From Pseudomonas asiatica (GTDB lineage: Bacteria; Pseudomonadota; Gammaproteobacteria; Pseudomonadales; Pseudomonadaceae): a DNA stretch of 64,000 nucleotides. Below are positions 18,168 to 27,430 of the stretch, in pieces (within the stretch, counting starts at the first letter, position 1; each line of letters begins with the position of its first letter). The stretch covers positions 3,228,001-3,292,000 of the forward strand of contig NZ_CP157874.1 of NCBI RefSeq assembly GCF_040214835.1. Direction: 5' to 3'. Made by a program: the position numbers and the translations under genes. The notes under the pieces were generated by a model. It was not told the origin of the DNA and searched no databases. It saw nothing but the letters and a program-made list of their open reading frames with translations.

Positions 18168-20168
18168 ATGTCCCTTCCAAAGAATCACCTGGAACTGCTC
18201 AGCCCTGCCCGTGACGTGGCCATCGCCCGCGAAGCGATCCTGCACGGTGCCGACGCCATCTACATCGGTGGCCCGAGCTTCGGCGCGCGCCATAACGCCT
18301 GCAACGAAGTCAGCGATATCGCCGAACTGGTCGAGTTCGCCCATCGCTACCATGCACGCGTGTTCACCACCATCAACACCATCCTCCACGACAACGAGCT
18401 GGAGCCCGCGCGCAAGCTGATCCACCAGCTGTACGACGCCGGTGTCGACGCGCTGATCGTGCAGGACCTGGGGGTGATGGAGCTGGATATCCCGCCGATC
18501 GAGCTGCACGCCAGCACCCAGACCGACATCCGCACCCTGGAACGGGCCAGGTTCCTCGACCAGGCCGGCTTCTCCCAGCTGGTGCTGGCGCGTGAGCTGA
18601 ACCTGCAGCAGATCCGCGCCATCGCCGCCGAAACCGACGCCGCCATCGAGTTCTTCATCCACGGTGCGCTGTGCGTGGCCTTCTCCGGCCAGTGCAACAT
18701 CTCCCATGCGCAGACCGGCCGCAGCGCCAACCGCGGCGACTGCTCGCAAGCCTGCCGCCTGCCCTACACCCTGAAGGATGACCAGGGCCGCGTGGTTGCG
18801 TTCGAGAAGCACCTGCTGTCGATGAAGGACAACAACCAGACCGCCAACCTGGCCGACCTGGTCGATGCCGGCGTGCGCTCGTTCAAGATCGAAGGCCGCT
18901 ACAAGGACGTGGCCTATGTGAAGAACATCACCGCCCACTACCGCAAGGAGCTCGACGCCATCCTCGAAGGCCGCCCGGAGCTGGCCCGCGCCTCCAGCGG
19001 CCGCACCGAGCACTTCTTCGTGCCCGACCCGGACAAGACCTTCCATCGCGGCAGCACCGACTACTTCGTCACCGACCGCAAGGTCGACATCGGCGCCTTC
19101 GACTCGCCAACCTTCACCGGCCTGCCGGTGGGTGTGGTGGAAAAGGTCGGCAAGCGTGACCTGCAGGTGGTCACCGAGGTGCCGTTGACCAACGGCGACG
19201 GCCTCAATGTGCTGGTCAAGCGCGAAGTGGTGGGCTTCCGCGCCAACATCGCCGAACCGCGTGGCGAGTTCGAGGAAGACGGCGAGAAGCGCTACCGCTA
19301 CCGCGTCGAGCCCAACGAAATGCCCGAAGGCCTGCACAAGCTGCGGCCCAACCACCCGCTGTCGCGCAACCTCGACCACAACTGGCAGCAAGCCCTGCAA
19401 CGCACCTCGGCCGAGCGCCGCGTCGGTGTGCAATGGCACGCGGTATTGCGCGAGCAACGCCTGGCGCTGACCGTCACCAGCGAGGAAGGCGTGAGCGCGC
19501 AAGTGGCACTGGACGGCCCGTTCGGCCCGGCCAACAAGCCGCAGCAGGCGCTGGACCAGCTGCACGACCTGCTCGGCCAGCTGGGTACCACCATGTACCA
19601 CGCCGACAGCATCGAGCTGGACGCCCCGCAGGCGTACTTCATCCCCAACTCGCAGCTCAAGGCCCTGCGCCGCGAAGCCATCGAGGCGCTGACTGCAGCA
19701 CGGGTGCAGGCGCACCCGCGTGGCGGGCGCAAGGCCGAGACCACGCCACCGCCGGTTTACCCCGAGTCGCACCTGTCGTTCCTGGCCAACGTGTACAACC
19801 AGAAGGCCCGCGACTTCTACCACCGCCACGGCGTGCAACTGATCGACGCGGCCTACGAGGCCCATGAAGAGCACGGCGAAGTGCCGGTGATGATCACCAA
19901 GCACTGCCTGCGCTTCTCCTTCAACCTGTGCCCCAAGCAGGCCAAGGGCGTGACCGGCGTGCGCACCAAGGTGGCGCCGATGCAGCTGATCCAGGGTGAT
20001 GAAGTGCTGACCCTGAAGTTCGACTGCAAGCCGTGCGAAATGCATGTGATCGGCAAGATGAAAAGCCACATCATCGACCTGCCGACCCCGGGCAGCGCGG
20101 TTGCCCAGGTGGTTGGGCATATCAGCCCGGAAGACCTGCTGAAGACCATTCCGCGCGGGCCGCATTGA
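18168..20168 (+). CDS. rlhA: 23S rRNA 5-hydroxycytidine C2501 synthase RlhA (peptidase U32 family)
   Basis: This 666-residue protein matches E. coli RlhA (YdcP) closely at its start (HLELLSPARDVAIAREAILH) and shares its length, which separates it from the shorter TrhP (YegQ). The U32 cysteine cluster is visible in FSGQCNISHAQTGRSANRGD and the following CSQACRLPY, with more cysteines near the C-terminus (CLRFSFNLCPKQ, CKPCEMH). The enzyme hydroxylates C2501 of 23S rRNA. ATG 18168 is preferred over 18144 by alignment with YdcP. Confidence 0.9.
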   Translation: MSLPKNHLELLSPARDVAIAREAILHGADAIYIGGPSFGARHNACNEVSDIAELVEFAHRYHARVFTTINTILHDNELEPARKLIHQLYDAGVDALIVQDLGVMELDIPPIELHASTQTDIRTLERARFLDQAGFSQLVLARELNLQQIRAIAAETDAAIEFFIHGALCVAFSGQCNISHAQTGRSANRGDCSQACRLPYTLKDDQGRVVAFEKHLLSMKDNNQTANLADLVDAGVRSFKIEGRYKDVAYVKNITAHYRKELDAILEGRPELARASSGRTEHFFVPDPDKTFHRGSTDYFVTDRKVDIGAFDSPTFTGLPVGVVEKVGKRDLQVVTEVPLTNGDGLNVLVKREVVGFRANIAEPRGEFEEDGEKRYRYRVEPNEMPEGLHKLRPNHPLSRNLDHNWQQALQRTSAERRVGVQWHAVLREQRLALTVTSEEGVSAQVALDGPFGPANKPQQALDQLHDLLGQLGTTMYHADSIELDAPQAYFIPNSQLKALRREAIEALTAARVQAHPRGGRKAETTPPPVYPESHLSFLANVYNQKARDFYHRHGVQLIDAAYEAHEEHGEVPVMITKHCLRFSFNLCPKQAKGVTGVRTKVAPMQLIQGDEVLTLKFDCKPCEMHVIGKMKSHIIDLPTPGSAVAQVVGHISPEDLLKTIPRGPH

Positions 20169-20183
20169 TCGGTAGCCTGTAAG

Positions 20184-20279
20184 GGCCCTTTCGCGGGCAC
20201 GCCCGCTCCCACAGGGATCTCCACAGTCCTCCATACCTGTGCAGTACCTGTGGGAGCGGGCATGCCCGCGAAGAGGCCC
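20184..20279. repeat. REP pair upstream of nfxB
   Basis: CCCTTTCGCGGGCACGCCCG plus CTCCCACAGG and an inverted copy CCTGTGGGAGCGGGCATGCC plus CGCGAAGAGGCCC. It lies between rlhA and the nfxB operator. Confidence 0.9.
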
Positions 20280-20295
20280 GCAAAGACACAAAAAA

Positions 20296-20309
20296 GTCTC
20301 AAATGAGAC
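20296..20309. promoter_or_regulatory. Candidate NfxB operator upstream of nfxB
   Basis: GTCTCAAATGAGAC has perfect GTCTCA/TGAGAC arms around AA, 67 bases before the nfxB start. The same sequence with one mismatch occurs 68 bases before mexC at 26912-26925 on the other strand. Autoregulation is known for P. aeruginosa NfxB. Confidence 0.6.
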
Positions 20310-20376
20310 CCTTAGGCTTGATCCCCCTACCATTTCCTGCACAATGCCAAGCATGCGAACCACGCGAGGCATGCCG

Positions 20377-20934
20377 ATGCAACCCACCCCGCACGATGAA
20401 CGCCTGCTCAAGGCCCTGGCCCACGCTATCGTGGTCCACCCCCGCGCCACCCTCAAGGAGCTGGCCGAAACCGCTGGCGTCAGCAAAGCCACCCTGCACC
20501 GTTTCTGCGGCACCCGCGACAACCTGGTGGCGATGCTCGAGAACCATGGTGAACAGGTGCTCAACCAGGTGATCGACAATGCCGCCTTGCACACGGCCGA
20601 ACCCCTGGCCGCCGTGCGTCACCTGATTTCCGAGCACCTCAAGCACCGCGAGATGCTGGTGTTCCTGATGTTCCAGTACCGTCCCGACACCCTGCTGAAC
20701 GACAACGAAGACCGCCGCTGGCTGGCCTACACCCAGGCGATGGATGCGTTTTTCCTGCGTGCGCAGCAGATGGGCGTGTTGCGCATCGACATCAGCGCGG
20801 CGGTGTTCACCGAGATGTTCATCACCCAGATCTACGGCATGGCCGATGCCGAACGGCGTGGGCGTGCGGCCAGTGCCAATTCGGCGCAGGCGCTGGAGCA
20901 ACTGTTCCTGCAGGGGGCACTGGCCAGGCCCTGA
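20377..20934 (+). CDS. nfxB: NfxB-type transcriptional repressor of MexCD-OprJ
   Basis: This 185-residue repressor has an N-terminal TetR-like HTH (RATLKELAETAGVSKATLHR) and matches the P. aeruginosa NfxB sequence I remember closely (HDERLLKALAHAIV, then FCGTRDNLVAMLENHGE) and in length. Of four in-frame ATGs (20344, 20353, 20371, 20377) I chose 20377: GAGG lies seven bases ahead and the product then begins as in NfxB. It would repress the efflux operon and itself. In P. aeruginosa nfxB diverges from mexC; here it converges on the 3' end of oprJ. Confidence 0.85.
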   Translation: MQPTPHDERLLKALAHAIVVHPRATLKELAETAGVSKATLHRFCGTRDNLVAMLENHGEQVLNQVIDNAALHTAEPLAAVRHLISEHLKHREMLVFLMFQYRPDTLLNDNEDRRWLAYTQAMDAFFLRAQQMGVLRIDISAAVFTEMFITQIYGMADAERRGRAASANSAQALEQLFLQGALARP

Positions 20935-20944
20935 AAGCGGTCCC

Positions 20945-21061
20945 TGTAGGAGCGGCCTTGTGTCGCGAAAGGGCTGCAAAGCAGCCCCAGGATTTCAGCA
21001 CAAATGCATAAATCGCCGGGGCCGCTTTGCGGCCCTTTCGCGACGCAAGGCCGCTCCCACA
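20945..21061. repeat. REP pair between nfxB and oprJ
   Basis: TGTAGGAGCGGCCTTGTGTC and the inverted copy ending AAGGCCGCTCCCACA, with inner palindromes. It fills the space between the converging genes, just before the oprJ terminator. Confidence 0.9.
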
Positions 21062-21084
21062 ATGACAGTGTCGGCCTTGGGAAC

Positions 21085-21118
21085 AAAAAAAGGCCCCTGG
21101 GCACAAGTCCCAGGGGCC
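21085..21118 (-). terminator. Rho-independent terminator of mexCD-oprJ
   Basis: GGCCCCTGGG (21092-21101) and CCCAGGGGCC (21109-21118) form a perfect ten-base stem with a seven-base loop. A run of seven A on the plus strand (21085-21091) gives the T-run on the minus strand, so it ends transcripts leaving oprJ. Confidence 0.9.
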
Positions 21119-21153
21119 AAAGCGGTTGGATCACCCAACCAAAGGAGCCTTTC

Positions 21154-22548
21154 TCAGCCGCGTGCCGGCCATCCGCCGCCCAGGGCGCGGAACAGGTCCA
21201 CCAGCGCCAGCTGCCGCTGCGTACTTGCCTCGATGTACGCCGCTTCGTTCACAAAATCGCTACGCTGCGCATCCAGGTAGCGCAGGTGGCTGTCTATCCC
21301 GCCTTCATAACGCGCCTTGGCCAGGGCCACCGTTGCCCGGCTGGTATCGGCCAGGGCCCGACGGGCGATTTCCTCACGCCGCAAGGTATCGGTAGCCGCC
21401 AGGGCATCGGCCACCTCACGAAACGCCTGCTGGACCGTCCCCTCATAAGCCGCCACCGCCGAGTCCTTGCGCGCCTCGGCCAGGCTCAGCCCGGCCCGGT
21501 TGCGCCCGGCATCGAAGATTGGCAATGACAACTGCGGCATGAAGCTCCAGCTGCGCGAACCGCCATCGAACAGGCCGGATACCTGGGTACTCGACGTGCC
21601 AAAACTGCCGGTCAGGCTGATACGCGGGAAGAATGCCGCCCGCGCAGCACCAATATCGGCATTGCGCGCTCGCAAACGGTGCTCGGCGGCGAGGATGTCC
21701 GGGCGCCGTTCAAGCAGCGCCGACGGCGCGCCAGGGGCAATGTCCTGCAGCACGCTGGGCGCCGCCTGGCGTTCGGCCGGCAGGGCCTTGGTCGCCTCGC
21801 TGTTGCCCACCAGCAGCACCAGCGCGTTGCAGGCCTGGCGCTGTTGGCGCAGATTGCTCTCCAGCTCGGCACGGGACTGCTCGACCAGGCCGAGCGCCTC
21901 CTGATGGTCCAGCGCCGTGGCCGTACCGGCGGCGCGACGCTGGCCGATCAGGGCCAGCGAGTCCTCGCGGCTGGCCAGGGTCTGCCGGGTCAGGGCCAGG
22001 CGCCGCTCGCTGCCGTCCAGGCTCAGGTAGGCCTGGCTCACTTCTGCGATCAGGGCAATGCGCGCGGCGCGGCCAGCCTCTTCGGTGGCCAGGTAATGCT
22101 CCAGGGCCGCATCGCTCAGGCTCTTCACCCGGCCGAACAGGTCCACCTCGTACTCAGGAAACGACAGGCCGACCTGGTAGCTGCTGGCAACGCCTTCACG
22201 GCCATCGCCGGCCAGCTGGGCGGGCTGGTGCTGGCGGTTGGCGGAAGCCGCGGCGTTCAGCCCCGGCACACGGTCGGCACGCTGGATGCGGTACTGCGCA
22301 CGCGCTTGGTCGATGTCCAGCAGGGTCTGGCGCAGCGAGCGGTTGTTGTCCAGCGCCGTGCTCACCAGCTGACGCAACACCGGGTCGACGATGAACGCCT
22401 GCCAGCCCAGCTGGTCCACCTGTTGCCCGTGGCTGGCGGCATCGTTCCACTGGCTGGCGACTGGCGCCTCGGGGCGCTGGTAGGTCGGCGCCAGGGAGCA
22501 GCCGCTGGCCAGCAACGCCAGGGTGAAGGGCACAAACAGATTACGCAT
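21154..22548 (-). CDS. oprJ: Outer-membrane efflux lipoprotein OprJ
   Basis: This 464-residue outer-membrane factor has a lipoprotein signal (lipobox LASGC) and the two long helical hairpin repeats of TolC-like proteins, with LEYRxxxGT-like helical motifs and ERRPDILAAEHRLRARNADI in the second repeat. It provides the exit duct for MexCD. I chose ATG 22548, eight bases behind GGAG; GTG or ATG at 22557/22554 are alternatives that overlap the mexD stop. It is last in the operon and followed by a strong terminator. Confidence 0.92.
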   Translation of the reverse strand: MRNLFVPFTLALLASGCSLAPTYQRPEAPVASQWNDAASHGQQVDQLGWQAFIVDPVLRQLVSTALDNNRSLRQTLLDIDQARAQYRIQRADRVPGLNAAASANRQHQPAQLAGDGREGVASSYQVGLSFPEYEVDLFGRVKSLSDAALEHYLATEEAGRAARIALIAEVSQAYLSLDGSERRLALTRQTLASREDSLALIGQRRAAGTATALDHQEALGLVEQSRAELESNLRQQRQACNALVLLVGNSEATKALPAERQAAPSVLQDIAPGAPSALLERRPDILAAEHRLRARNADIGAARAAFFPRISLTGSFGTSSTQVSGLFDGGSRSWSFMPQLSLPIFDAGRNRAGLSLAEARKDSAVAAYEGTVQQAFREVADALAATDTLRREEIARRALADTSRATVALAKARYEGGIDSHLRYLDAQRSDFVNEAAYIEASTQRQLALVDLFRALGGGWPARG

Positions 22549-22553
22549 GACCA

Positions 22554-25500
22554 TCACTCCGGCACCTCGACGGCTTGGGCTTGTGGCGCTGGCTTGCGCT
22601 TGAGCAGCGACAGCACCCAGACAAAACAGATCGGTACGAACACCACACCCAGCAAGGTGGCGCTGAGCATGCCGCCGATCACCCCGGTGCCGATCGCCCG
22701 CTGGCTGGCCGCACCGGCACCGCTGGCGATGGCCAGGGGCACCACGCCGAGGATGAACGCCATCGAGGTCATCACGATCGGCCGGAAGCGCAGGCGTGCG
22801 GCCTCGATGGCGGCGTCACGCAGGCTGTAACCCTTCTCCCACAGTTCCTTGGCGAACTCGACGATCAGAATGGCGTTCTTCGCCGCCAGGCCGATGATGG
22901 TGATCAGGCCAACCTTGAAGTACACGTCGTTGGGCATGCCGGTGACCATCACCGCCAGCACCGCACCCAGCGCGCCGATCGGCACGATGAGCATCACCGT
23001 CAGCGGGATCGCCCAGCTTTCGTACAACGCCACCAGCAGCAGGAACACCACCAGGATGGCCAGGGCGAACAGGCTGCCGGCCTGGCCGCTGGAGACCTTT
23101 TCCTGGTACGACAGGCCGGTCCAGGCGTAGCCGATCCCCGGCGGCAGCTCGCTGACCAGGCGCTCCATCTCGGCCATCGCCTGGCCAGTGCTGTAGCCAG
23201 GCGCGGCATCACCGGAAATACGGATCGACGGGTAGCCGTTGTAGCGCACGATCTGTACCGGCCCTTCCTCCCAGCGGGTGGTGACGAAGGCACTGAACGG
23301 CACCTGCTGGCCATCGGCATTCGGCGCGTACAGGCGCAGCACGCTTTCCGGGGTCATGCGCTCGCCCTGCTCGGCCTGCACCACCACCCGCTGTTGCCGG
23401 CCGGCGTTGGTGAAGTCGTTGATCACCGCCGAACCAAAGGCTGTGGCCAGGGTGTTGTTGATGGTCTCGAAGGTCACGCCCAGGGTGCGGGCCTTTTCCC
23501 GGTCGATGTCGACCCGCAGCTGCGGCGCCTCGGCCAGCCCTTCCATCATCGCGTAGAGGATGATCGGGTTGCCGTTGGCCTGGCCCAGGATCTGGTCACG
23601 CGCTGTCAGCAAGGCCTCACGGCCCAGGCCGCCACGGTCGAGCAGGCGCAGGGCGAAACCACCGGCGTTGCCCAGGCCATCGATCGGTGGCGGGTTTACC
23701 GCCATGATCGCGCCATCGCCGTAGCTGGCGAACTGCGCGTTGATCGCCTGGGTTTCGGCATCCACCGATTGCTCGGCGCCGCGCACCGACCAGTCCTTGT
23801 AGGTAGGGAACGCCAGCGCGGCGTTCTCGCCCATGCCGGAGAAGCTGAAGCCACTGACCATGAACGCCGAGGCCAGGGCTTCACGCGACATCAGGAACTG
23901 CTCAAGGGCTTGCCCGGTAGCATCGGTACGCACACGGCTGGCGCCCGGCGGCAGCTGCACGTCGACAATGGCATAGCCCTGGTCTTCCACCGGCACGAAT
24001 GATTCCGGCAAACGCAGGTAGAAGTAGCCCAGCATCGCCAGGATGCCGGCATACACCAGCATGTAGCGGCCGGCACGGCGCACCAGGGCATTGTTCATTA
24101 CCGAGTAGCGCTCGGTCAGCCGCGCGAAGCCGCGGTTGAAGGCGCCGAAAAAGCCGCGTTTTTCATGGTGCCCAGGGGCCACCGGCTTGAGCAGCGTGGC
24201 GCACAGGGCCGGGGTGAAGGTAAGCGCGAGGAAGCCCGAGAACAGGATCGACACCGCCAGCGACAGGGAAAACTGCTGGTAGATCACCCCCACCGAACCC
24301 GACATGAACGCCAGTGGCATGAACACCGCCGACAGCACCAGGGTGATGCCGATGATCGCGCCAGACACCTGGCCCATGGCCTTGACCGTGGCATCGGCCG
24401 GCGACAGGCCCTCCTCGGCCATGATCCGCTCGACGTTCTCCACCACCACGATGGCGTCGTCGACCAGGATGCCGATGGCCAGCACCATGCCGAACATGGT
24501 CATCATGTTCACCGAGAAGCCCATCAGCTTCATCACCATCAGCGTGCCCAGCAGGCACACCGGCACCACGATCGACGGAATCAGCGTGTAGCGGATGTTC
24601 TGCAGGAACAGGAACATCACCAGGAACACCAGCACCATGGCTTCGAGCAGGGTGTGGATGACCTTTTCGATGGCCACGTCGACGAAGCGCGAGGTGTCGT
24701 ACGGCACCGAGTACTCGACGCCTTCGGGGAAGAACTCGCTCAGCTCGGCCAGGCGCTGCTTGACCAGCTCGGCGGTTTTCAGCGCATTGGCGCCCGGCGC
24801 CAGCTGCACCGCACCGGCCACCGCAGGCTTGCCGTCCAGGCGCGAGGAGAAGTTGTAGCTTTCCATGCCCACTTCCAGGCGTGCGACATCGGCCAGGCGC
24901 ACCAGCGAACCGTCCGGGTTGGCGCGCAGCACCACGCGGCCGAACGCCTGTGGGTCGTCCAAGGTGCCTTGCACCGCCAGGGTAGCGGTCAGCTCTTGCT
25001 GGCTGCTGCCGGGCGCACTGCCGAAGCTGCCAGCCGGCACCTGCACGTTCTGGCCACGGATGGCGTTGCTCACGTCATCGATCGACAGGCCGTAGCCGAC
25101 CAGCTTCTGTGGGTCTACCCACACCCGCATGGCAGCTTCCGACGAGAAGAACTGCAACTTGCCCACGCCCGGGACCCGGCGCAGCTCGTTGTTGATATTG
25201 CGAGCGGCATAGTCGCCCAGCGCCGTGGTATCGGCCTGGCCGGCGCCGTCCTTGTAGCTGAGGGCGTAGATCAGCAGGAAGCCGGCACTGGTCTGCTCGA
25301 CCTGGATACCCTGGGTAATCACCGCCTGCGGCATGCGCGCCTCGGCCTTTTTCAGGCGGTTCTGCACATCGACCTGGGCCAGCTCCGGGTCGGTGCCTGG
25401 TTCGAAGGTGACCACCACCTCGGCCATGCCGTTGGAGTTGTTGGTGGACTCGAAGTACAGCAGGTTCTTGGCGCCGTTGAGCGACTCTTCGATGATGCTG

Positions 25501-25685
25501 GTCACCGATTCCACCAGCACCTTGGCCGAAGCGCCCGGGTAGGTTGCGGTGATGGTGATCTGTGGCGGAGCCACGTTGGGGTACTGGGCTACCGGCAGCG
25601 CGGGAATTACCAGCAGGCCGGCCAGGGAAATGAACAACGCCACGACCCAGGCGAAGTTCGGCCGCTTGATGAAGAACTTGGACAT
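22554..25685 (-). CDS. mexD: RND multidrug efflux transporter MexD
   Basis: This 1043-residue inner-membrane pump of the HAE1 family has 12 membrane segments and two large periplasmic loops. The proton-relay aspartates are in [18 protein letters not shown]. The sequence follows P. aeruginosa MexD almost throughout as I recall it ([20 protein letters not shown]). It exports amphiphilic drugs, dyes and quinolones with MexC and OprJ. GAGGG precedes the start; mexC ends 15 bases upstream. Confidence 0.93.
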   Translation of the reverse strand: MSKFFIKRPNFAWVVALFISLAGLLVIPALPVAQYPNVAPPQITITATYPGASAKVLVESVTSIIEESLNGAKNLLYFESTNNSNGMAEVVVTFEPGTDPELAQVDVQNRLKKAEARMPQAVITQGIQVEQTSAGFLLIYALSYKDGAGQADTTALGDYAARNINNELRRVPGVGKLQFFSSEAAMRVWVDPQKLVGYGLSIDDVSNAIRGQNVQVPAGSFGSAPGSSQQELTATLAVQGTLDDPQAFGRVVLRANPDGSLVRLADVARLEVGMESYNFSSRLDGKPAVAGAVQLAPGANALKTAELVKQRLAELSEFFPEGVEYSVPYDTSRFVDVAIEKVIHTLLEAMVLVFLVMFLFLQNIRYTLIPSIVVPVCLLGTLMVMKLMGFSVNMMTMFGMVLAIGILVDDAIVVVENVERIMAEEGLSPADATVKAMGQVSGAIIGITLVLSAVFMPLAFMSGSVGVIYQQFSLSLAVSILFSGFLALTFTPALCATLLKPVAPGHHEKRGFFGAFNRGFARLTERYSVMNNALVRRAGRYMLVYAGILAMLGYFYLRLPESFVPVEDQGYAIVDVQLPPGASRVRTDATGQALEQFLMSREALASAFMVSGFSFSGMGENAALAFPTYKDWSVRGAEQSVDAETQAINAQFASYGDGAIMAVNPPPIDGLGNAGGFALRLLDRGGLGREALLTARDQILGQANGNPIILYAMMEGLAEAPQLRVDIDREKARTLGVTFETINNTLATAFGSAVINDFTNAGRQQRVVVQAEQGERMTPESVLRLYAPNADGQQVPFSAFVTTRWEEGPVQIVRYNGYPSIRISGDAAPGYSTGQAMAEMERLVSELPPGIGYAWTGLSYQEKVSSGQAGSLFALAILVVFLLLVALYESWAIPLTVMLIVPIGALGAVLAVMVTGMPNDVYFKVGLITIIGLAAKNAILIVEFAKELWEKGYSLRDAAIEAARLRFRPIVMTSMAFILGVVPLAIASGAGAASQRAIGTGVIGGMLSATLLGVVFVPICFVWVLSLLKRKPAPQAQAVEVPE

Positions 25686-25700
25686 CTCGTAACCCTCGCC

Positions 25701-26843
25701 TCAACGCGCCGCGGCTTGTTGCGCCGGGGCCGGTGCCACCGGCATGCCCGGGGCCAGGCCGGCAGGGCTGCCAACGATCACCTGGTCACCTGGGCGCAGG
25801 CCCTCGGTCACCTGCCAGCGGGCACCGTGCATGGCACCGGTGCGCACGCTGCGCGTCTCGGCAACCCCGCCAATGCCCACCAGCATCACCCGCGCTTCAC
25901 CGTCGCTGCCGCGCTGGATGGCGCGCTGCGGGACGAGGATGGCTTGGTTGTCGGTGCCTTGCGGGGTGCGCACGCGCACGTACATGCCCGGCAGCAGGAT
26001 GCCGTCGGCGTTGTCGAAGCGGCCACGCAGGGTGACCTGGCCGGTACCGCGGTCGACCGCGACGTCGGTAAACATCAGCGCGCCCGGGCGCTCATAGTCG
26101 GTGCCTTCCACCTGGGCCGTCAGGGCCTGCTGGTCACCGGCCGCCAGCGCGCCGTCCTTCAGTGCCTGGCGCAGGCGCAAGGCATCGGCGGCGGACTGGG
26201 TGAAATCGACGTAGATCGGGTCGAGCTGCTGGATACGCGCCATCAGCGTGGCGTCACCCTGCCCTACCAGTGCACCTTCGGTGACCAGTGCGCGGCCGAT
26301 GCGGCCAGAGATCGGCGCCTTGACCGTGGCATAGCCCAGGTTCAGGCGCGCGGTCTCGACATCGGCCTGGGCCGAACGCACCGCGGCCTGGCCGCTGCGC
26401 AGCTCGGCGCTGGCGGTGTCGAAATCCTGCTGGCTGACCGCCTCGATTTTCACCAATGGTTCGTAGCGGCGCACCCGCGCCTGGGCTTCGAGCATTACCG
26501 ACCGGGCTTTGGCCAGGTCGGCTTCGGCGCGTGCCAGCGCGGCCTTGAATGGCGCAGGGTCGATCTGGAACAGCACATCGCCGGCCTTGACGTCGGCGCC
26601 CTCTTCAAAACGCTTGTGCAGGACGATGCCGGCCACCCGTGCGCGCACCTCGGCGACACGCATGGGTTCGACCCGGCCCGGCAGGGTTGCCGCCAGGGTC
26701 AGGGGTTCGCTGGCGACCGTCACGGTCTGCACCGGAAAGGCGCTTTGGGCCGCAGACGGCGGCGCTTCCGCTTCGCCGCAACCGGCCAGCGCGACTGCTG
26801 CCGCCAGGCAGCTGGCCATTCCTATTGCACGCAAGTTGCTCAT
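25701..26843 (-). CDS. mexC: RND efflux periplasmic adaptor MexC
   Basis: This 380-residue membrane-fusion lipoprotein has a signal ending in a lipobox (VALAGCGEAE), a lipoyl/barrel-sandwich region (RVEPMRVAEVRARVAGIVLH), a helical hairpin (residues about 95-160) and a beta-barrel domain. It bridges MexD and OprJ. First gene of the operon; the start has only a weak ribosome-binding sequence (GGGTGA). A palindrome shared with the nfxB promoter lies 68 bases upstream. Confidence 0.92.
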   Translation of the reverse strand: MSNLRAIGMASCLAAAVALAGCGEAEAPPSAAQSAFPVQTVTVASEPLTLAATLPGRVEPMRVAEVRARVAGIVLHKRFEEGADVKAGDVLFQIDPAPFKAALARAEADLAKARSVMLEAQARVRRYEPLVKIEAVSQQDFDTASAELRSGQAAVRSAQADVETARLNLGYATVKAPISGRIGRALVTEGALVGQGDATLMARIQQLDPIYVDFTQSAADALRLRQALKDGALAAGDQQALTAQVEGTDYERPGALMFTDVAVDRGTGQVTLRGRFDNADGILLPGMYVRVRTPQGTDNQAILVPQRAIQRGSDGEARVMLVGIGGVAETRSVRTGAMHGARWQVTEGLRPGDQVIVGSPAGLAPGMPVAPAPAQQAAAR

Positions 26844-26911
26844 GATTCACCCGAGCTTTAGATGGAAAAACGGCCCGAATGATATTGGCGAAGGCAAAAT
26901 GAGTCGATTTT

Positions 26912-26925
26912 GTCTCATTTGATAC
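26912..26925. promoter_or_regulatory. Candidate NfxB operator upstream of mexC
   Basis: On the minus strand this reads GTATCAAATGAGAC, one mismatch from the element upstream of nfxB. A further half-site (AAATGAG, 26898-26904 on the plus strand) is adjacent and forms AAATGAG...CTCATTT with it. The distance to the mexC start (68 bases) nearly equals that at nfxB (67). Confidence 0.6.
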
Positions 26926-26953
26926 TTTGTTAATAATTGTGAAGCCTGTCCGG

Positions 26954-27085
26954 TGTAGGAGCGGCCTTGTGTCGCGATCGGGCGCGAAGCGGCCGCAATT
27001 CAGGCGCTGCCGTGTGTCCTGGAGATACGGGATGCAGGTTTGGCGGCCGCTTCGCGCCCGATCGCGACACAAGGCCGCTCCTACA
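26954..27085. repeat. REP pair upstream of mexC
   Basis: TGTAGGAGCGGCCTTGTGTC and its inverted copy with inner GGGCGCGAAGCGGCCGC palindromes. First of three REP pairs filling 26954-27402. Confidence 0.9.
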
Positions 27086-27402
27086 GGGATCGCGCAGAGC
27101 CCAGGCTTGGCGCCATGCCTGTAGAGGACCTTGAAGCCTGCACGGTCAGTGTGGGAGCGGGTTTACCCGCGAACACCGGCATAGCCGGTGCCATCCACCG
27201 CGGCGCCTGCTTCGCGGGTGAACCCGCTCCCACAGGGATCGCGCAAAGTCCCGGGGCTGGCGCCATGCCTGTACAGGCAATGGCCTGAATCAAAGACCTT
27301 GAAGCCTGCACGGTCGGTGTAGGAGCGGGTTTACCCGCGAACACCGGCGTAGCCGGTGCCATCCACCGCGGCGCCTGCTTCGCGGGCATGCCCGCTCCCA
27401 CA
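27086..27402. repeat. Tandemly duplicated REP unit (two REP pairs)
   Basis: Two REP pairs (27150-27234 and 27318-27402) with GCGGGTTTACCCGCGAACAC arms and the same spacer (CGGTGCCATCCACCGCGGCG). Flanking sequence is duplicated too: TTGAAGCCTGCACGGTC at 27131 and 27299, and CGCCATGCCTGTA at 27111 and 27261. The unit is about 150-168 bases, with extra bases at about 27271-27296 in the second copy. The end of the sigma-54 regulator gene follows. Confidence 0.9.
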
Positions 27403-27430
27403 GGGACCGCATGACCTTTTACGCTGCTAC

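Noticed and set aside
18024..20594. Long minus-strand open frame (856 codons) over rlhA
   Set aside because: It is the antisense of rlhA, which has clear family motifs; the frame is open only because of GC-rich codon bias and its start runs through REP sequence.
24165..26861. Long plus-strand open frame (898 codons) over mexD/mexC
   Set aside because: Antisense shadow of two well-defined efflux genes; composition is His/Gln-rich as expected for reversed GC-rich codons.
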